Shown: piece after piece, positions 21,412 to 28,854 of the stretch
Layout of the letters: each line of letters begins with the position of its first letter
How positions within the stretch are numbered: the stretch's first letter is position 1
Assembly: GCA_964640195.1 (NCBI GenBank)
Contig: CAZXIC010000009.1
Span: 1 to 37,644, forward strand
DNA length: 37,644 bases
Source: CAZXIC01 sp964640195
GTDB lineage: Archaea > Iainarchaeota > Iainarchaeia > Iainarchaeales > GCA-2688035
Reading direction: 5' to 3'
Made by a program: the position numbers and the translations under genes
The notes under the pieces: generated by a model
Databases searched by the model: none
Seen by the model: only the letters and a program-made list of their open reading frames with translations
What the model was told of the DNA's origin: nothing

Positions 21412-22596
21412 TCACATAAATTCATTCAGCAACTCATTAAATGTTTTTTTGTCGGTTTTCCTCGTTTCAATGAAGCACTCTTGCAGCGCATAGTATGCAC
21501 CGCCCCTGTGCACCCCCTCCTTTGCGAAGAGTATGTCAACCTTGTTTTTTGCAAGCAGCTCTGCAGCAAGAATCCCCCTTTTCGCTTCCGCTTTTGCATG
21601 GGGGTTTGCGATTATCCTGCTTTCAATTAACCTCTTTTCCCCTGGCTTGTTTGCTGCCTTAAACAGCCCAAAAAACCTTGCAGTGCCAAACTCCTCTGCA
21701 ATAGGGCTTTTCCCGCTGCTGCTTTCAAGCGCAACCGCATAGGTTAGCACGTCCTTTTTCCTGTACTCAATATCAGTCATTATCTTGTCAATTCTTGGAA
21801 CCGCTTTCTTTATTTTTTCCTCGCACTGCCTGTGCAGCTGGCTGACTTTCTTCAGGTCTGTCAGGTCTGTTTCCAGCTTCAGGTCAACAAAAACATACCT
21901 TCCGCTATTCCTCGCAATCAGCTCTTTCACCCTTATGCCCTTCTGCCCTGCCGCAATCTTCTCAATCTTCCTCATTGTCTTGTAGTCAAGGCTTATATCC
22001 AGCAAGACCTTTGTTGAATCAAGCAATATTTCTGCGCCTGCCTTGAAAACCAACAGCGCGACAGCAATTCCAATCAAGGGGTCTGCCGCAGGAAATCCTA
22101 CAAAAGACAGGGCAACAGCAGCAACAACCCCAACTGAGCTGTATGCGTCAAGCATGCTGTGCTTTGCCTCACTCAGCATGCTTGGGCTTCTCTCCTCCTT
22201 TGCAACAATTTCCTTGTATTTTGCAAGCGCAAACACAATTGCCAGCGAAACAACCGCTGCCACCAGGGCAGCGATGTCCCTGATGGCGGTTGGCTCAAAA
22301 AGCTTTTCAATTGACTCAAGCGCTATGGCGATTCCGCCCCAGAAAACAACCAAGGCAACGAAAAGGCTTGCAAGATTCTCCAGCTTGTACAGGCCATAAG
22401 GAAATTTCTCAGACTTTATATCAGCAAACCTTACACCAAAGAAAACAGCGATGCTTCCAACGATGTCAGTAAAGGAGTGGATTGCATCAGCAATCAATGC
22501 AACTGAGCCAAAAAGCACTCCGGCTGAAAATTTAAGCAGCGAAACAAAGGCGTTTCCAGCAATAGACACAACAGCTGTTTTTTCAAGCCTGTTCAT
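21412..22596 (-). CDS. Cation diffusion facilitator fused to a NifX-like domain
   Basis: A 394-residue fusion. Residues 1-210 have six membrane segments with the CDF metal-site pairs HSFTD (helix 2: DAIHSFTDIVGS) and HSMLD (helix 5: EAKHSMLDAYSS). Residues 210-285 form the cytoplasmic CDF dimerisation domain. Residues 285-394 are a dinitrogenase-cofactor (NifX-like) domain (YAVALESSSGKSPIAEEFGTARFF... and KNKVDILFAKEGVHRGGAYYALQE). CDF proteins export Zn2+, Fe2+ or Mn2+ in exchange for protons. The fused domain ties metal transport to the NifX-like proteins encoded just downstream. HSFTD instead of HSLTD does not by itself identify the metal. Confidence 0.9.
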   Translation of the reverse strand: MNRLEKTAVVSIAGNAFVSLLKFSAGVLFGSVALIADAIHSFTDIVGSIAVFFGVRFADIKSEKFPYGLYKLENLASLFVALVVFWGGIAIALESIEKLFEPTAIRDIAALVAAVVSLAIVFALAKYKEIVAKEERSPSMLSEAKHSMLDAYSSVGVVAAVALSFVGFPAADPLIGIAVALLVFKAGAEILLDSTKVLLDISLDYKTMRKIEKIAAGQKGIRVKELIARNSGRYVFVDLKLETDLTDLKKVSQLHRQCEEKIKKAVPRIDKIMTDIEYRKKDVLTYAVALESSSGKSPIAEEFGTARFFGLFKAANKPGEKRLIESRIIANPHAKAEAKRGILAAELLAKNKVDILFAKEGVHRGGAYYALQECFIETRKTDKKTFNELLNEFM

Positions 22597-22603
22597 TTTT
22601 ACC

Positions 22604-22771
22604 CTACCTTTCCCTTATCATTGGCGAGCCGCAGTTCGGGCACTTAACCTGGAAGCACGGCACGCCCCTCTGATGCGCTGCTGTTGCGCCGCAGTTCGGG
22701 CAAATGCAGTTTCCTCCAGGACCGGAGCCAAAGCCGCCCATCCTGCCCCTTCCGCCTCTTCCATTTGGCAT
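22604..22771 (-). CDS. 55-residue zinc-ribbon protein
   Basis: A short frame with a Gly/Arg-rich start (PNGRGGRGRMGGFGSGPGG) followed by CICPNCG (C22, C24, C27), GVPC39 and CPNCGSPM (C44, C47), a zinc ribbon. Such proteins recur beside DUF134 and NifX genes in anaerobes. The Gly/Arg start recalls the tails of the neighbouring NifX and DUF5320 proteins. It lies seven bases from both DUF134 and CDF genes. Too short for a 60-residue ORF cutoff. Confidence 0.88.
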   Translation of the reverse strand: MPNGRGGRGRMGGFGSGPGGNCICPNCGATAAHQRGVPCFQVKCPNCGSPMIRER

Positions 22772-22777
22772 TTCTTT

Positions 22778-23077
22778 TTAACCTCCTCTCATTTTGTATG
22801 TTCCGCCTTCAATCCTCACGGCTTTGCCGTTAATTAACGCGTCGCTGATTTTCTCGCCTGCACTGTTAAGAACGCGCCAGAAGGTGGTCCTGCTGACGCC
22901 CATTTTTTTTGCTGCAGTAGCCTGCTCCAATTTGTCCAAAAAGCGCAGTTTTAGTGCCTCAATTTCCTCAAAATTCAAGCAAACCTCATCCAATTCGCTA
23001 AGCGGGATGGCCCTTGGCTTAAAGTAAGTTGCCCCTGGCTTGCTTGCAACCAGCCTGCATTTCTTGGGCCTGACCAT
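22778..23077 (-). CDS. DUF134 family helix-turn-helix regulator
   Basis: A 99-residue DUF134 protein: MVRPKKCRLVASKPGATYFKPRAIPLSELDEVCLN, then EEIEALKLRFLDKLEQATAAKKMGVSRTTFWRVLNSA (sigma-70 region 4-like HTH), and VRIEGGTYKMRGG. DUF134 proteins are putative DNA-binding regulators of NifX/CDF-type clusters. It heads the minus-strand unit 22604-23077 and probably the genes beyond. A near-palindrome at its transcription start suggests it controls itself. Confidence 0.92.
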   Translation of the reverse strand: MVRPKKCRLVASKPGATYFKPRAIPLSELDEVCLNFEEIEALKLRFLDKLEQATAAKKMGVSRTTFWRVLNSAGEKISDALINGKAVRIEGGTYKMRGG

Positions 23078-23080
23078 ATA

Positions 23081-23108
23081 ATGAGCATATGTTCATAATA
23101 TATTTAAA
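23081..23108 (-). promoter_or_regulatory. DUF134 promoter and candidate operator
   Basis: A 16-bp near-palindrome, atgagcatatgttcat (23081-23096; 14 of 16 positions symmetric), lies between the TATA-like TTTAAATATATTA (about 23096-23108) and the DUF134 ATG at 23077. The spacing implies a leaderless start, so a protein bound here would cover the transcription start. Confidence 0.6.
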
Positions 23109-23118
23109 CCTTTCCATT

Positions 23119-23128
23119 GGGCGTTGTC
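23119..23128 (+). repeat. Left copy of a 10-bp inverted repeat flanking the orphan gene
   Basis: GGGCGTTGTC here matches, in reverse complement, gacaacgccc at 24034-24043. Outside the 10 bases only a few aligned positions (such as ccga) also agree. Confidence 0.4.
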
Positions 23129-23190
23129 AGGAGGTCGGTGCTTTTGGGGAAAAATGGCAAAACTGTCAAGTCGGCACTTTGCCATAATCT

Positions 23191-23859
23191 TTACTTATTG
23201 TAATGTTTAATCCACTCCAATAAATCTTTGACTGATTTGAAATCCATTTGCATAAGTTTCAATCTTAATTTTTTTCTGGCTAACTGAGATCCAGGGTACT
23301 TATTAAAAATCAGGTGAGCAGCAGCTCTGCCTACATCATGAGGGTGAAGCTTGTTCAATACCTCAGAAGACCCGACATTCTCTAACCTTTTATAGCCATC
23401 TGAAAAGTCTGCAAGTCTTCTAAAACACGAATCTATATTATTATCAACTAGCCAATCGATTTCACAACTTAAGGCAATAGATTCTTCGATGAATACATTT
23501 TCTTTTTTCCCGATTTTTCTGCGAATTTTGTTAACCGCATTCTGAGCAAATTCATGAATTAAGCGCTGCTCTGCAGGGAAGGAAGTCTTGACAGAAAATG
23601 GAATGTAAACTATCCGGTTGCTTTTATTCTTCCCCCACTGAAAAGAATATGCGCCACCCTTTTTTTTTGCTTTCTTGAGCAACCACAAAGCTTCTCCTCT
23701 GTCAAAAGCCGTATCTTTGGTTTTGTGTGCATTTTCTAGTGCCCTTAGCATCGTGTTAGCGTTTCTGGTGATTTTGGATGCTGCTGAGCCGCGGCCAAAC
23801 TGGGACTCAACAAAGACCCTACTACTCCTTACTGCTTTTCGCCAATTCTTGCCCGGCAT
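23191..23859 (-). CDS. Unknown 222-residue protein with degenerate HExxH-like motif
   Basis: No membrane segment or signal is evident; the protein is basic and mostly helical by eye. Residues 100-110 read LIHEFAQNAVN, resembling the zinc-peptidase HEFAH motif with Gln in place of the second His. A downstream EESIAL (about 125-130) sits where a gluzincin's glutamate would be. The chain may thus be an inactive or altered metallopeptidase-like domain. The C-terminal 60 residues (HPHDVGRAAAHLIFNKYPG) are helical repeats. Base composition is clearly more AT-rich than the hydrogenase genes beside it. No partner gene is adjacent. Confidence 0.7.
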   Translation of the reverse strand: MPGKNWRKAVRSSRVFVESQFGRGSAASKITRNANTMLRALENAHKTKDTAFDRGEALWLLKKAKKKGGAYSFQWGKNKSNRIVYIPFSVKTSFPAEQRLIHEFAQNAVNKIRRKIGKKENVFIEESIALSCEIDWLVDNNIDSCFRRLADFSDGYKRLENVGSSEVLNKLHPHDVGRAAAHLIFNKYPGSQLARKKLRLKLMQMDFKSVKDLLEWIKHYNK

Positions 23860-24033
23860 GATAATACATAGCCTTAGTTTCTATTAAAACATTTGCTGTG
23901 AGTATTCCATGCCTGTCAGTTTTTACCAACCACAAATTACCGCCATAAAAACAACCAATTATCAGAAGCGAGTAAGGCTAAGGGATTAACAAAAACTCCG
24001 AATTGACACCCCCTGTCCGCGTGCCGAAAACTG

Positions 24034-24043
24034 GACAACGCCC
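24034..24043 (-). repeat. Right copy of the 10-bp inverted repeat
   Basis: Reverse-complement partner of 23119-23128. The gap 23860-24071 on this side contains no recognisable gene. Confidence 0.4.
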
Positions 24044-24071
24044 TTTTCTGGGAACTGGACCGAGTCAAAAC

Positions 24072-24081
24072 AAATATAAAA
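24072..24081 (+). promoter_or_regulatory. TATA-like box for hypA
   Basis: aaatataaaa is centred about 27 bases before the hypA ATG at 24104, which predicts a leaderless hypA-protease transcript. Confidence 0.6.
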
Positions 24082-24103
24082 CAACTCCGCCTTTCAATAT
24101 TTC

Positions 24104-24481
24104 ATGCACGATGTTGCGCTGATGCAGGGAATAGTTGATGTAGTGCTTGAAAAGGTTAAGGGCAGAGGTGTGAAGGAAATAGAGCTTGACATTGCCATCG
24201 GCGCGCTCAAGCACGTGCATGGGGAGAACGTAAAATTCTGGCTGCAGGAAATGTTGAAAAAAGAGCTGGGAAATGACCTGAAAGTAAAGCTGCATCTGGA
24301 AACAACCCTGCCGGAAATAAAGTGCGGCTGCGGCTTCAGAGGGAAGGTGCAGAACTTCAGGGTAACGCACGACATGGCCCATATGGGTGTGTTTGAAATG
24401 CACTGCCCCAAATGTGGTTCCGCTGATTATGAGCTGATAAAGGGAAACGATTGTTTCATCAAGGGAATCAAGGCGAAATAG
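24104..24481 (+). CDS. hypA: Hydrogenase nickel-incorporation protein HypA
   Basis: A 125-residue HypA: the N-terminal MH (nickel-binding His2, here MHDVALMQ rather than the usual MHE), a helical half, and a zinc domain with C74-G-C76 and C101-P-K-C104. Spacing between the zinc pairs is longer than in bacterial HypA, as in archaeal members. HypA delivers nickel to the hydrogenase large subunit with HypB, encoded elsewhere. It is three bases upstream of the maturation protease and converges on the mbh operon, whose product (MbhL) is the expected client. Confidence 0.93.
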   Translation: MHDVALMQGIVDVVLEKVKGRGVKEIELDIAIGALKHVHGENVKFWLQEMLKKELGNDLKVKLHLETTLPEIKCGCGFRGKVQNFRVTHDMAHMGVFEMHCPKCGSADYELIKGNDCFIKGIKAK

Positions 24482-24484
24482 TTC

Positions 24485-24928
24485 ATGCGCTATATCCTAA
24501 TGGGCATCGGCTCAGAGCTGCAGGGCGACGATGGCGTTGGGAACAAGATTGCCAGAGAATTTAAAAGCGAGGGCTGGCTCTCCCTGCAGTGTGAAACCGT
24601 TCCCGAGAACTTTGCAGGAGTAGTGGAAAGAGAGAAGCCTCAGGTGCTTGTGCTGGTGGATGCGGCTGAAATGGGTATTGCGCCAGGGGAGTTCAGGCTC
24701 CTGCCAAAGGAAAGGCTGAACTCAACTGTAGTTGGAACGCACGGCATGCCATTGAAGCAGCTTGTTTCAAGGCTTGAAAGGCATTCTGGAAAAATTTTTT
24801 TCATAGGCGTGCAGCCAGGAAAAATCCGCTTCGGTGAGAATCTTTCAGCGCAGGCGGAAGTGGCAAAGCGAAAGCTGCTTGAAATCCTTGAAAAGAGGGA
24901 GTGGAGCGCAATAAAAAAGCTTGGATGA
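24485..24928 (+). CDS. hycI: Hydrogenase maturation protease (HycI/HyaD family)
   Basis: A 147-residue protease: GIGSELQGDDGVGNKIA with the metal-sensing Asp16, VLVLVDAAEMG and GTHGMPLKQL. These are the nickel-sensing residues of the HycI/HybD fold. It removes the C-terminal peptide of the NiFe large subunit once nickel is inserted. The client is very likely MbhL, which here keeps a C-terminal extension after DPCMSCTNR. It is the second gene of the hypA unit and ends one base from the convergent mbhN stop. Confidence 0.93.
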   Translation: MRYILMGIGSELQGDDGVGNKIAREFKSEGWLSLQCETVPENFAGVVEREKPQVLVLVDAAEMGIAPGEFRLLPKERLNSTVVGTHGMPLKQLVSRLERHSGKIFFIGVQPGKIRFGENLSAQAEVAKRKLLEILEKREWSAIKKLG

Positions 24929-24929
24929 T

Positions 24930-25313
24930 TCAGTCCCTCTTATAATCTGCCAGCAGGAACTCTTTTGTGAACTCAAGTGCCTTAACAGGGCAGACGTTAA
25001 CGCACTCGCCGCAGAACGTGCACCTGAACAAGTGATAACGTATTTTCTTCTCCTTTTCAATAAACTCAACCGCAGCCGAAGGACATACTCTGGTGCACAA
25101 TTTGCAGCCGATACACTTCTCCCTATGGTACTTGATTTTTCCCCTGAAGTTCGGCGGAGTTTCCACTGGCGGATTCAGTTTTGCCTTTCCTTCGCTGACC
25201 TTCTTCAGCAGCCCTGCTGCTGACCTTGGGGCATGCTTTGCCGGAAACAGGTTCGTGAATGGCTTTTTGAACAGCTGCTTGAACAGCTCTTTTGGCATTT
25301 CCAGCATTTTCAC
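24930..25313 (-). CDS. mbhN: Membrane-bound hydrogenase subunit MbhN (2x[4Fe-4S])
   Basis: A 127-residue NuoI-like protein. Cluster ligands are C67, C70, C73, C77 and C98, C101, C104, C108. It carries electrons from ferredoxin through two [4Fe-4S] clusters to the small subunit MbhJ at the cytoplasmic face. The N-terminal 60 residues are basic and Pro-rich and contact the membrane arm in known complexes. Last gene of the operon, overlapping mbhM by four bases. Confidence 0.93.
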   Translation of the reverse strand: MKMLEMPKELFKQLFKKPFTNLFPAKHAPRSAAGLLKKVSEGKAKLNPPVETPPNFRGKIKYHREKCIGCKLCTRVCPSAAVEFIEKEKKIRYHLFRCTFCGECVNVCPVKALEFTKEFLLADYKRD

Positions 25314-26308
25314 ACCACCAGCGCTGCGTCTATTGAAATAAGCAGCAGTCCAGCAAGGGCAGCAAGCGTTGCATAGCCCCAGTATGCCTTTACAACCTGC
25401 GTAATCCTCAGCCTCGGCACCGCAACCCTGATAAAAACCCTGGCAACGAAAACAACCAAGAAAAGCTTTGCCAAAAAGAACAGTGCATCTGCTGCAACTG
25501 CAGCAATGCCTTGCATTCCAAGCGCACCAGCCATTCCCCAGGGCAGGAACAGCGCAACAACAACTGATGCAAAAGCAATTGTTTTCACTGCGTCGGCAAG
25601 GTAGAACAGGGCGAGATTCCTGCCGCTGTACTCCACCAGGGCACCGCCAGCAATCTCTGTTTCCGCTTCCGCTACATCAAACGGAATTGCGCCAAGCTCG
25701 CCGGGCATCACAAGCAAGAGCACAAGGAAAAGAATTGCCAGCCCAATAAAGCCGACCGGCCCGACCAAAGCCCAGACAGGGGTTCCTGCTATGACTGCAA
25801 GCGAAAAAGCCGCAGCCCCGGGCATGCTGCTTGAAATGAGCCATGCAAGCGAAACAGCCGCGATTGCAAGCGGGAACTCGTAGCTTAGCATTGTAACCAT
25901 CTCCCTCTGCGCTCCAACTGTTGCATACGGCGAAGAGGATGCAAAACCACCGATTACAAGTGCAAGCCCTGGGAGAATGAAGAGGTATATCACTAATATA
26001 AGGTCCCCCTGCCCCTCAAGCAACGGTCCTACTGGGCCAAAGGGGAGGTAGAGCAGGATGACAATGGATGCCGCCAGCGCAACTACAGGCACCGCGTTGA
26101 AAAGCCACGCCACAGCATCTCTTGGAACGATGTTTTCCTTTAGGAAGAGCTTTTTAACGTCCCTGAAGGGCTGCACTATCGGCGGACCGACCCTTGCCTG
26201 CATCCTTGCAGCGAGCCTCCTGTCAATTCCCTTAAAGAGAAGCCCAAATACAATTCCAAAAATTGCAATAATTGGAACAAGCAGCATTTTGGAAAAGAGT
26301 CCAATCAT
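25310..26308 (-). CDS. mbhM: Membrane-bound hydrogenase subunit MbhM (NuoH-like)
   Basis: A 332-residue protein with about eight membrane helices. Typical NuoH/HyfC landmarks are ARVGPPIVQPFRDVKKLFLKE, ASSSPYATVGAQREMVTMLSYEFPL, and IPFDVAEAETEIAGG. This subunit anchors the hydrogenase module to the ion-pumping arm and forms the quinone-site equivalent of complex I. It overlaps mbhL and mbhN by four bases each. Confidence 0.94.
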   Translation of the reverse strand: MIGLFSKMLLVPIIAIFGIVFGLLFKGIDRRLAARMQARVGPPIVQPFRDVKKLFLKENIVPRDAVAWLFNAVPVVALAASIVILLYLPFGPVGPLLEGQGDLILVIYLFILPGLALVIGGFASSSPYATVGAQREMVTMLSYEFPLAIAAVSLAWLISSSMPGAAAFSLAVIAGTPVWALVGPVGFIGLAILFLVLLLVMPGELGAIPFDVAEAETEIAGGALVEYSGRNLALFYLADAVKTIAFASVVVALFLPWGMAGALGMQGIAAVAADALFFLAKLFLVVFVARVFIRVAVPRLRITQVVKAYWGYATLAALAGLLLISIDAALVV

Positions 26309-27570
26309 CTGCTAAGCCCCTTTTTCAACCCTTTTGTTTTTTCAACAGAAAGCCTGTGTAACGCATCCTTGTCAAAAACCTTTTCCCCGGAAGCATTTGC
26401 AGCAACAGCCCTGTTTGTGCAGGACATGCAGGGGTCAGTTGATGCAGCAACAATTGGAATGTCTGCAATCTGCTCCCCGAGCAGCATCGGCACCCAGGAG
26501 AGCAGGTTGTTGTAGGTTGGGGCCCTGACCTTCCAGCTGTAGGGCGCTTCCTGTCCTACAAAGAGAACGTAGTGGAAGACCTCGCCCCTTGGGGCCTCGT
26601 GCCTGCCAATACCTTCGCCCTCTATTCCCTTAAGTTGCGCCAGCAGCTTCAATGACTTCTCCTCGTAAGCGATTTTGCCGTTGGGCATCTGTTGCAAGCA
26701 CTTTTCAATCAGTTCGATTGACTGCTTTACCTCAAGCAGCCTGACAGCGATTCTGTCGTAAACATCGCCCCTTATTTCCCCAAGCATTTCCTTTGGGGTT
26801 ATTGCCCTTACATCCAGTTCGGAGTAGGCTGCGTAAGGCTCGTCCTGCCTTACATCCTTCCTGATTCCCGATGCCCTTGCTGTGGGACCGACAGCGCACA
26901 ATGCAAGCCCGTCTTTTTTGCCCAATACGCCAGTGTCCCTGGTTCTTGCCTTTATTATCGGGTCATTCAGGAAAATTTTTCCCAGCCTGTCAAACCCGCT
27001 TTTGTAGAATTGCATTGATTTCCTGATTGTCGGGAACTGCTTTTCAGCAATGTCCCTTCTCACGCCGCCCACAGTAAGCATTGCCTTCGTTATCCTGTTT
27101 CCAGTAAGGTACTCAATCGTGTCAAGCACCTTTTCCCTCAGCCTCCAGGTGTAGTGCATCACGCTGTCAAACCCAAGTTCATGGGCGGCAATGCCAGCCC
27201 AAAGGATGTGGGAGTGAATTCTCTCAAGCTCTGCAACAATCACCCTGATGTACTGTGCTCTTGCCGGCACTTCAATGCCTGCAGCGCTTTCCACAGCCCG
27301 GCAGAAAGCAAGCGTATGGCAGATGTTGCATATCCCACAAATCCTCTCAGAGAGGTAAAGTATCTGTATCGGGTTTCTCCGCACGCCCATCCATTCAATG
27401 CCCCTGTGGACCTGGCTCAACTCAAAGTCAACCTTGCTGACTTTCTCGCCATCTATCTCAAAGTTGAACCTCACAGGCTCTTTGAGCGCGGGATGCACCG
27501 GTCCGATGGAAAGGCTGAACGAATCGCCACTGCATTTATTTCTGCAAGCCCCCAGCACTTCTCCGCTCAT
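26305..27570 (-). CDS. mbhL: Membrane-bound hydrogenase large subunit MbhL ([NiFe])
   Basis: A 421-residue group 4 [NiFe]-hydrogenase large subunit. Both nickel-binding pairs are intact: C78-G-I-C81 (ERICGICNICH) and C381-M-S-C384 (DPCMSCTNR). That separates it from Mbx/Mbs sulfur reductases and complex I NuoD, which have lost them. After R387 a 34-residue tail remains, the expected target of the maturation protease. The ATG at 27570 overlaps the mbhK stop (ATGA); a longer frame to 27633 would overlap mbhK by 67 bases and is rejected. Produces H2 from protons with electrons from ferredoxin. Confidence 0.95.
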   Translation of the reverse strand: MSGEVLGACRNKCSGDSFSLSIGPVHPALKEPVRFNFEIDGEKVSKVDFELSQVHRGIEWMGVRRNPIQILYLSERICGICNICHTLAFCRAVESAAGIEVPARAQYIRVIVAELERIHSHILWAGIAAHELGFDSVMHYTWRLREKVLDTIEYLTGNRITKAMLTVGGVRRDIAEKQFPTIRKSMQFYKSGFDRLGKIFLNDPIIKARTRDTGVLGKKDGLALCAVGPTARASGIRKDVRQDEPYAAYSELDVRAITPKEMLGEIRGDVYDRIAVRLLEVKQSIELIEKCLQQMPNGKIAYEEKSLKLLAQLKGIEGEGIGRHEAPRGEVFHYVLFVGQEAPYSWKVRAPTYNNLLSWVPMLLGEQIADIPIVAASTDPCMSCTNRAVAANASGEKVFDKDALHRLSVEKTKGLKKGLSR

Positions 27571-28094
27571 CGCTTGCCCCCCTTGTGCAAATTCCTGGCA
27601 AGCTTTTCTGGCCCTGTTTCGTCCCTTCTCCATGGGAAAACACCTTTTGGAAAGCCCTTGTCCAGGAAAAGCCTTCTTGAATCCGGGATTCCTCCAATTT
27701 TCACCCCGAGCATTTCCTGCATTTCCCGCTCTGAAATCAGGGCACCTGGAACGAGGTCAGTAATTGTCGGCAGCTCCGCCTTTTCCTTTGGCAGCTGCAC
27801 CTGTATAGTAACAGAAAGCTCTGAAAGCTTTTTTGCATAGTTGATTGAGAAATGGTAGTTCAGCGCTATGCTGCTGCCCTGCTGGTAGCCTGAGCAGACA
27901 GCAAAATGCGGTGCCCTTGACAATTCGCAGAGGTGTAGCACTGCTTCCTTGAACGCGCTGCTTTCAACCTCGAGCCAAACCCTCTCCAAATTGCATTTAT
28001 TCTTCACCCTGTGCACATGCTTCTCTACCCTTGCTCCCCTAATCTTGTTTCCGAATCGCTTTTTGAACGAGTTCACGACAGCTGTTCCGTTCAT
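27567..28094 (-). CDS. mbhK: Membrane-bound hydrogenase subunit MbhK (NuoC-like)
   Basis: A 175-residue NuoC-like protein with the family's C-terminal signature VPGALISEREMQEMLGVKIGGIPDSRRLFLDKGF. It is a structural subunit of the peripheral hydrogenase arm and binds no cofactor. The usual NuoC HPDLRRI-type ending is replaced by DSRRLFLDKG, as in group 4 hydrogenases. Overlaps mbhJ and mbhL. Confidence 0.92.
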   Translation of the reverse strand: MNGTAVVNSFKKRFGNKIRGARVEKHVHRVKNKCNLERVWLEVESSAFKEAVLHLCELSRAPHFAVCSGYQQGSSIALNYHFSINYAKKLSELSVTIQVQLPKEKAELPTITDLVPGALISEREMQEMLGVKIGGIPDSRRLFLDKGFPKGVFPWRRDETGPEKLARNLHKGGKR

Positions 28095-28519
28095 TTTTTC
28101 CCAGCCCCTTTCTCAATCTTCAGCCATGCTTTCACAACACCGTCAATTATTGCTTCAGGCCTTGGCGGGCACCCCGGAACATAAACGTCAACAGGAATTA
28201 CCCTGTCAACAGGCCCAACCAAATTGTATGACTCGTAGAAGACATCTCCAGTACTTCCGCAGTTGCCCACAACTATCACTGCCTTTGGGTCTGGCGTTTG
28301 CGCATACACTCTCCTTAACTTCTTCTCCATATCTCTGCTAACAGGCCCTGTTACAAGCAAAACGTCGGCATGCCTTGGCGTGCCAACAAGCTTGATTCCA
28401 AACCTTTCCACGTCATATCTCGGGGTGAGGGCTGCAACAATCTCTATGTCGCAGCCGTTGCAGCTACCGCTGTTTACGTGGAAAACCCACAGCGCCCTCT
28501 TGAAGTCGTTTACGCCCAC
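28091..28519 (-). CDS. mbhJ: Membrane-bound hydrogenase small subunit MbhJ
   Basis: A 142-residue NuoB-like protein. All four ligands of the proximal [4Fe-4S] cluster are present: C20, C23 (SGSCNGCDIE), C87 (VGNCGSTGDVF) and C117 (PGCPPRPEAI). It passes electrons from MbhN to the NiFe site in MbhL. The start is GTG at 28519, inside mbhI (10-base overlap), preceded by GGGG. Confidence 0.94.
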   Translation of the reverse strand: MGVNDFKRALWVFHVNSGSCNGCDIEIVAALTPRYDVERFGIKLVGTPRHADVLLVTGPVSRDMEKKLRRVYAQTPDPKAVIVVGNCGSTGDVFYESYNLVGPVDRVIPVDVYVPGCPPRPEAIIDGVVKAWLKIEKGAGKK

Positions 28520-28854
28520 AGGAACACCCCTATAACAAGTGCAGCAAGCACAACTGTCAGGAAAACGAAGGCGTAAACGTAGTCGTTGACAACTCCTGTG
28601 TGAATCCCTTTCATCCAGTTGTAGTATTCCTCCATTGCCGTGAAGAACCCCCAGTATAAGTTGCCTGGTTTCACGTTCTGTCCCGGTGCAACGTTTCCGG
28701 AGAAAAATGGAAGAGTTTGCTCTGTGCGCCTGCCGTAACTTTTAACGCCCCTGCGCCTTATGAGATAAACAATTAGGGTTGCAATTGCAAACACAGCAAC
28801 CCACAACAAGGGGTTCCAGAAACCCGCTTCTGTTTCAAGCAAGAGCCTGTTCAT
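28510..28854 (-). CDS. mbhI: Membrane-bound hydrogenase subunit MbhI
   Basis: A 114-residue protein with one membrane helix near the start (WVAVFAIATLIVYLI), a soluble middle with FFSGNVAPGQNVKPGNLYWGF, and a second helix at the end (YAFVFLTVVLAALVIGVF). This matches MbhI, which links the ion-pumping and hydrogenase modules and corresponds to the lateral-helix part of NuoL. Overlaps mbhH by four bases. Confidence 0.88.
   Translation of the reverse strand: MNRLLLETEAGFWNPLLWVAVFAIATLIVYLIRRRGVKSYGRRTEQTLPFFSGNVAPGQNVKPGNLYWGFFTAMEEYYNWMKGIHTGVVNDYVYAFVFLTVVLAALVIGVFLWA

Noticed and set aside
23869..23980. Possible inverted repeat gccttag/ctaagg around the orphan gene's 5' side
   Set aside because: Only six to seven bases match and the copies are unequally placed; within chance for this length.
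26305..27633. Longer MbhL start at 27633
   Set aside because: It would overlap mbhK by 67 bases and add 21 residues foreign to the family; the ATGA overlap at 27570 fits the pattern of the operon.
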